A stretch of 23,396 nucleotides of DNA from a virus. Shown one piece after another: positions 22,280-23,396 of the stretch (position 1 is its first letter; each line of letters begins with the position of its first letter). The translations under genes and the position numbers were made by a program. The notes beneath the pieces were generated by a model. That model was not told the origin of the DNA. It ran no database searches and saw only the letters and a program-made list of their open reading frames with translations. Location: IMG/VR virus record IMGVR_UViG_3300030102_000846, positions 1 through 23,396 of that record, one strand, 5' to 3'.

Positions 22280-22294
22280 AGAAACGGACACAAC

Positions 22295-23050
22295 ATGAAA
22301 TACGAAATCACAGCAGACGACTACTTTGCGATCATCCCAGAGAAAGTCCTGTACGCAGACATCAGCCACATCGCCGTACGCATCTACGGAGTGCTACGCA
22401 GACACGCCGACCAAACAGGAAGATGTCACCCCGGACGGGCACGCATCGCAAACCTCGCACACACCAGCCCCAGCTCAGTAGACCGAGCAATACAACAACT
22501 TGTCGAACACGGGTTTATCACTGTGCATCACCGACGCAACCCCGATAATCCACAGCAACTCCTGTCAAACAGGTACGTTATCCACAGCACCCCTCCCGCT
22601 CGTGACTATACCCCCATCCCGCTGGCGAGTACACCCCCTCCCGTCAGTGACGAAGAAACCAAAGCCAGAGAACCAGAGCCAAACAACCAGTTTGAAGAAT
22701 GGTGGCAGATCTACCCGAAGAAGGTCAACAAACAACAAGCTCACAAAGCATGGAAACGGCACACCAAAAACATCGACCCAAACGACATCATCAAAGCCAC
22801 ACGCAAACAACTCAACACACCAGAAACACCCCTATCAGCAGAACACCAATACATCCCCTACCCGGCCTCCTGGCTCAACGCAGGCTCATACGAAAACGAC
22901 ATCACCCCAACCAGCCCAGAACCAGCCAGACCATACGACCAACCCACCCATCACTGCAACAGATGTGAGGGCACCGGACATATCACAAACAAAGATAGCA
23001 AAGGTTACTCATACGCACACCCATGCCCCGAGTGCAGTGATACACTCTAA
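22295..23050 (+). CDS. Replication-type winged-helix protein with C-terminal zinc ribbon
   Basis: A 251-residue protein, the only confident plus-strand gene. Residues about 20-95 form a winged helix (VRIYGVLRRHADQTGRCHPG, ARIANLAHTSPSSVDRAIQQ, LVEHGFITV), like phage replication initiators and repressors that bind origin DNA. Residues 96-130 are a Pro/Glu-rich linker. Residues 133-205 (FEEWWQIYPKKVNKQQAHKA to YIPYPASWLNAGSYEND) match the C-terminal module common in phage replisome organisers of the DnaD/helicase-loader type. The last part has Cys221, Cys224, Cys244 and Cys247 (HCNRCEGTGH, PCPEC), a DnaJ-like zinc ribbon. The likely role is origin binding and helicase recruitment. The coding strand is strongly C- and A-rich. 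Start support is ATG with a leader hairpin; no strong ribosome-binding site lies at normal distance. Confidence 0.8.
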   Translation: MKYEITADDYFAIIPEKVLYADISHIAVRIYGVLRRHADQTGRCHPGRARIANLAHTSPSSVDRAIQQLVEHGFITVHHRRNPDNPQQLLSNRYVIHSTPPARDYTPIPLASTPPPVSDEETKAREPEPNNQFEEWWQIYPKKVNKQQAHKAWKRHTKNIDPNDIIKATRKQLNTPETPLSAEHQYIPYPASWLNAGSYENDITPTSPEPARPYDQPTHHCNRCEGTGHITNKDSKGYSYAHPCPECSDTL

Positions 23051-23396
23051 CCCACGGACCACGCAGTCCTCGGTCGTACACCCCTTGCAAGGTGCGGGAC
23101 GAAACCCACGGGAACGTGGTCGATCTCTCATGCGTAAACGACGATCCCATAGGAACTCTCGCTAAGGCAGGAAGACGAGAGAAGCACGAACCGGCGACGG
23201 CGAAAAACACAGCAACAAACGTGAAGCTCCACGACAACGAGCGGGAATCAGGAACAGCGGCACCCTGATGGGGGACATAACACACCCACGCCAACAACCA
23301 TCACAAACAGAGATACCAAGAAAACCACACATCTCCCACACAGATAATATGTATATCCAGCCCCACCCGGCTCGGCACATACCCGGTTGCGACAAA
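23051..23396 (+). other. Inverted-repeat-rich stretch without a confident gene
   Basis: About 345 bases follow the early gene. Visible structures: GGAC/GTCC (23056-23059 and 23066-23069); GTC plus CACC pairing with GGTG plus GAC (23073-23100), containing the palindrome CCTTGCAAGG; CCACG-GGAA-CGTGG (23106-23119), a stem with a GNRA-type loop; and CTCTCG with CGAGAG (23156-23161 and 23176-23181). The plus strand is rich in A and C. It could hold a terminator, a structured RNA or a replication origin. No tRNA pattern is seen. Confidence 0.45.
23268..23396 (+). CDS. Possible start of the next early gene, cut by the window edge
   Basis: From ATG 23268 the frame is open to the edge (43 codons, MGDITHPRQQPSQTEIPRKP and on). 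A second in-frame ATG at 23349 would start MYIQPHPARHIPGCDK. Neither has a good ribosome-binding site, and A/C-rich DNA gives open frames easily. The short later start has the more protein-like sequence (Pro, His, Cys). It is listed because the early operon should continue here; the sequence in the window cannot decide. Confidence 0.2.
   Translation, partial: MGDITHPRQQPSQTEIPRKPHISHTDNMYIQPHPARHIPGCDK

Noticed and set aside
22500-23165. A 221-codon plus-strand frame overlapping the winged-helix gene.
   Set aside because: It is rich in Thr, Pro, His and Asn, as expected from C/A-rich DNA read out of frame, and has no domain. The overlapping frame has clear winged-helix and zinc motifs.
23051-23260. 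A tRNA or tRNA-like gene in the hairpin-rich stretch.
   Set aside because: No TTCGA-type T loop, no matching acceptor stem and no anticodon arm in the right order could be found.

Overview
This window is a stretch of a tailed double-stranded DNA phage genome. There is one long late (virion) operon on the minus strand, reading right to left from about 22.1 kb to the left edge. An early-type gene diverges from it on the plus strand at 22.3 kb. No ribosomal RNA, tRNA, integrase, CRISPR array or insertion sequence was seen. The genome is very compact: neighbouring genes repeatedly share one to seven bases (TGATG, TAATG, GTGA junctions). A short-tailed (podovirus-like) virion is the best guess, because portal, an N4-gp56-type capsid protein, a connector, a nozzle-like protein and several fibres are present, while no tail tube, sheath or recognisable tape-measure gene is seen. 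The host is probably actinobacterial. That rests on the style of the replication protein, a Thr/Pro-rich linker of a kind common in Acidimicrobiia, and resemblance of several small proteins to those of uncultured aquatic phages. This is inference from memory, not a database match.

Late region, in transcription order. Packaging: terminase large subunit with an N-terminal helix-turn-helix, a 30-residue zinc-ribbon microprotein coupled to it, then the portal. Next come a 133-residue protein, a 1628-residue giant protein with a glycine-rich membrane-like segment, and three medium proteins (319, 327 and 281 residues). These are the likely internal or ejection proteins. Scaffold and major capsid protein follow, preceded by a structured leader and closed by a UUCG-capped hairpin terminator. 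A second cluster holds a small beta-rich protein, a fibre with an S74 self-cleaving chaperone, a repeat protein made of nine copies of a roughly 20-residue unit, and a small paralogue of that protein's C-terminal domain.

From 5.7 to 4.35 kb there is a run of seven very small proteins (88, 85, 62, 60, 83, 44 and 29 residues), most of them strongly lysine-rich and tightly overlapping. Then come the head-tail connector, a large beta-rich nozzle-like protein, a second tail fibre with internal repeats, and at the left edge the start of a probable peptidoglycan peptidase.

The right end has the divergent control region (22.13-22.29 kb), a winged-helix/zinc-ribbon replication-type protein, and about 350 bases rich in inverted repeats without a confident gene. 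The least-explained parts are the basic miniprotein ladder, the zinc microprotein behind terminase, the repeat fibre with its duplicated end domain, and the structured leaders upstream of the scaffold gene and the early gene.
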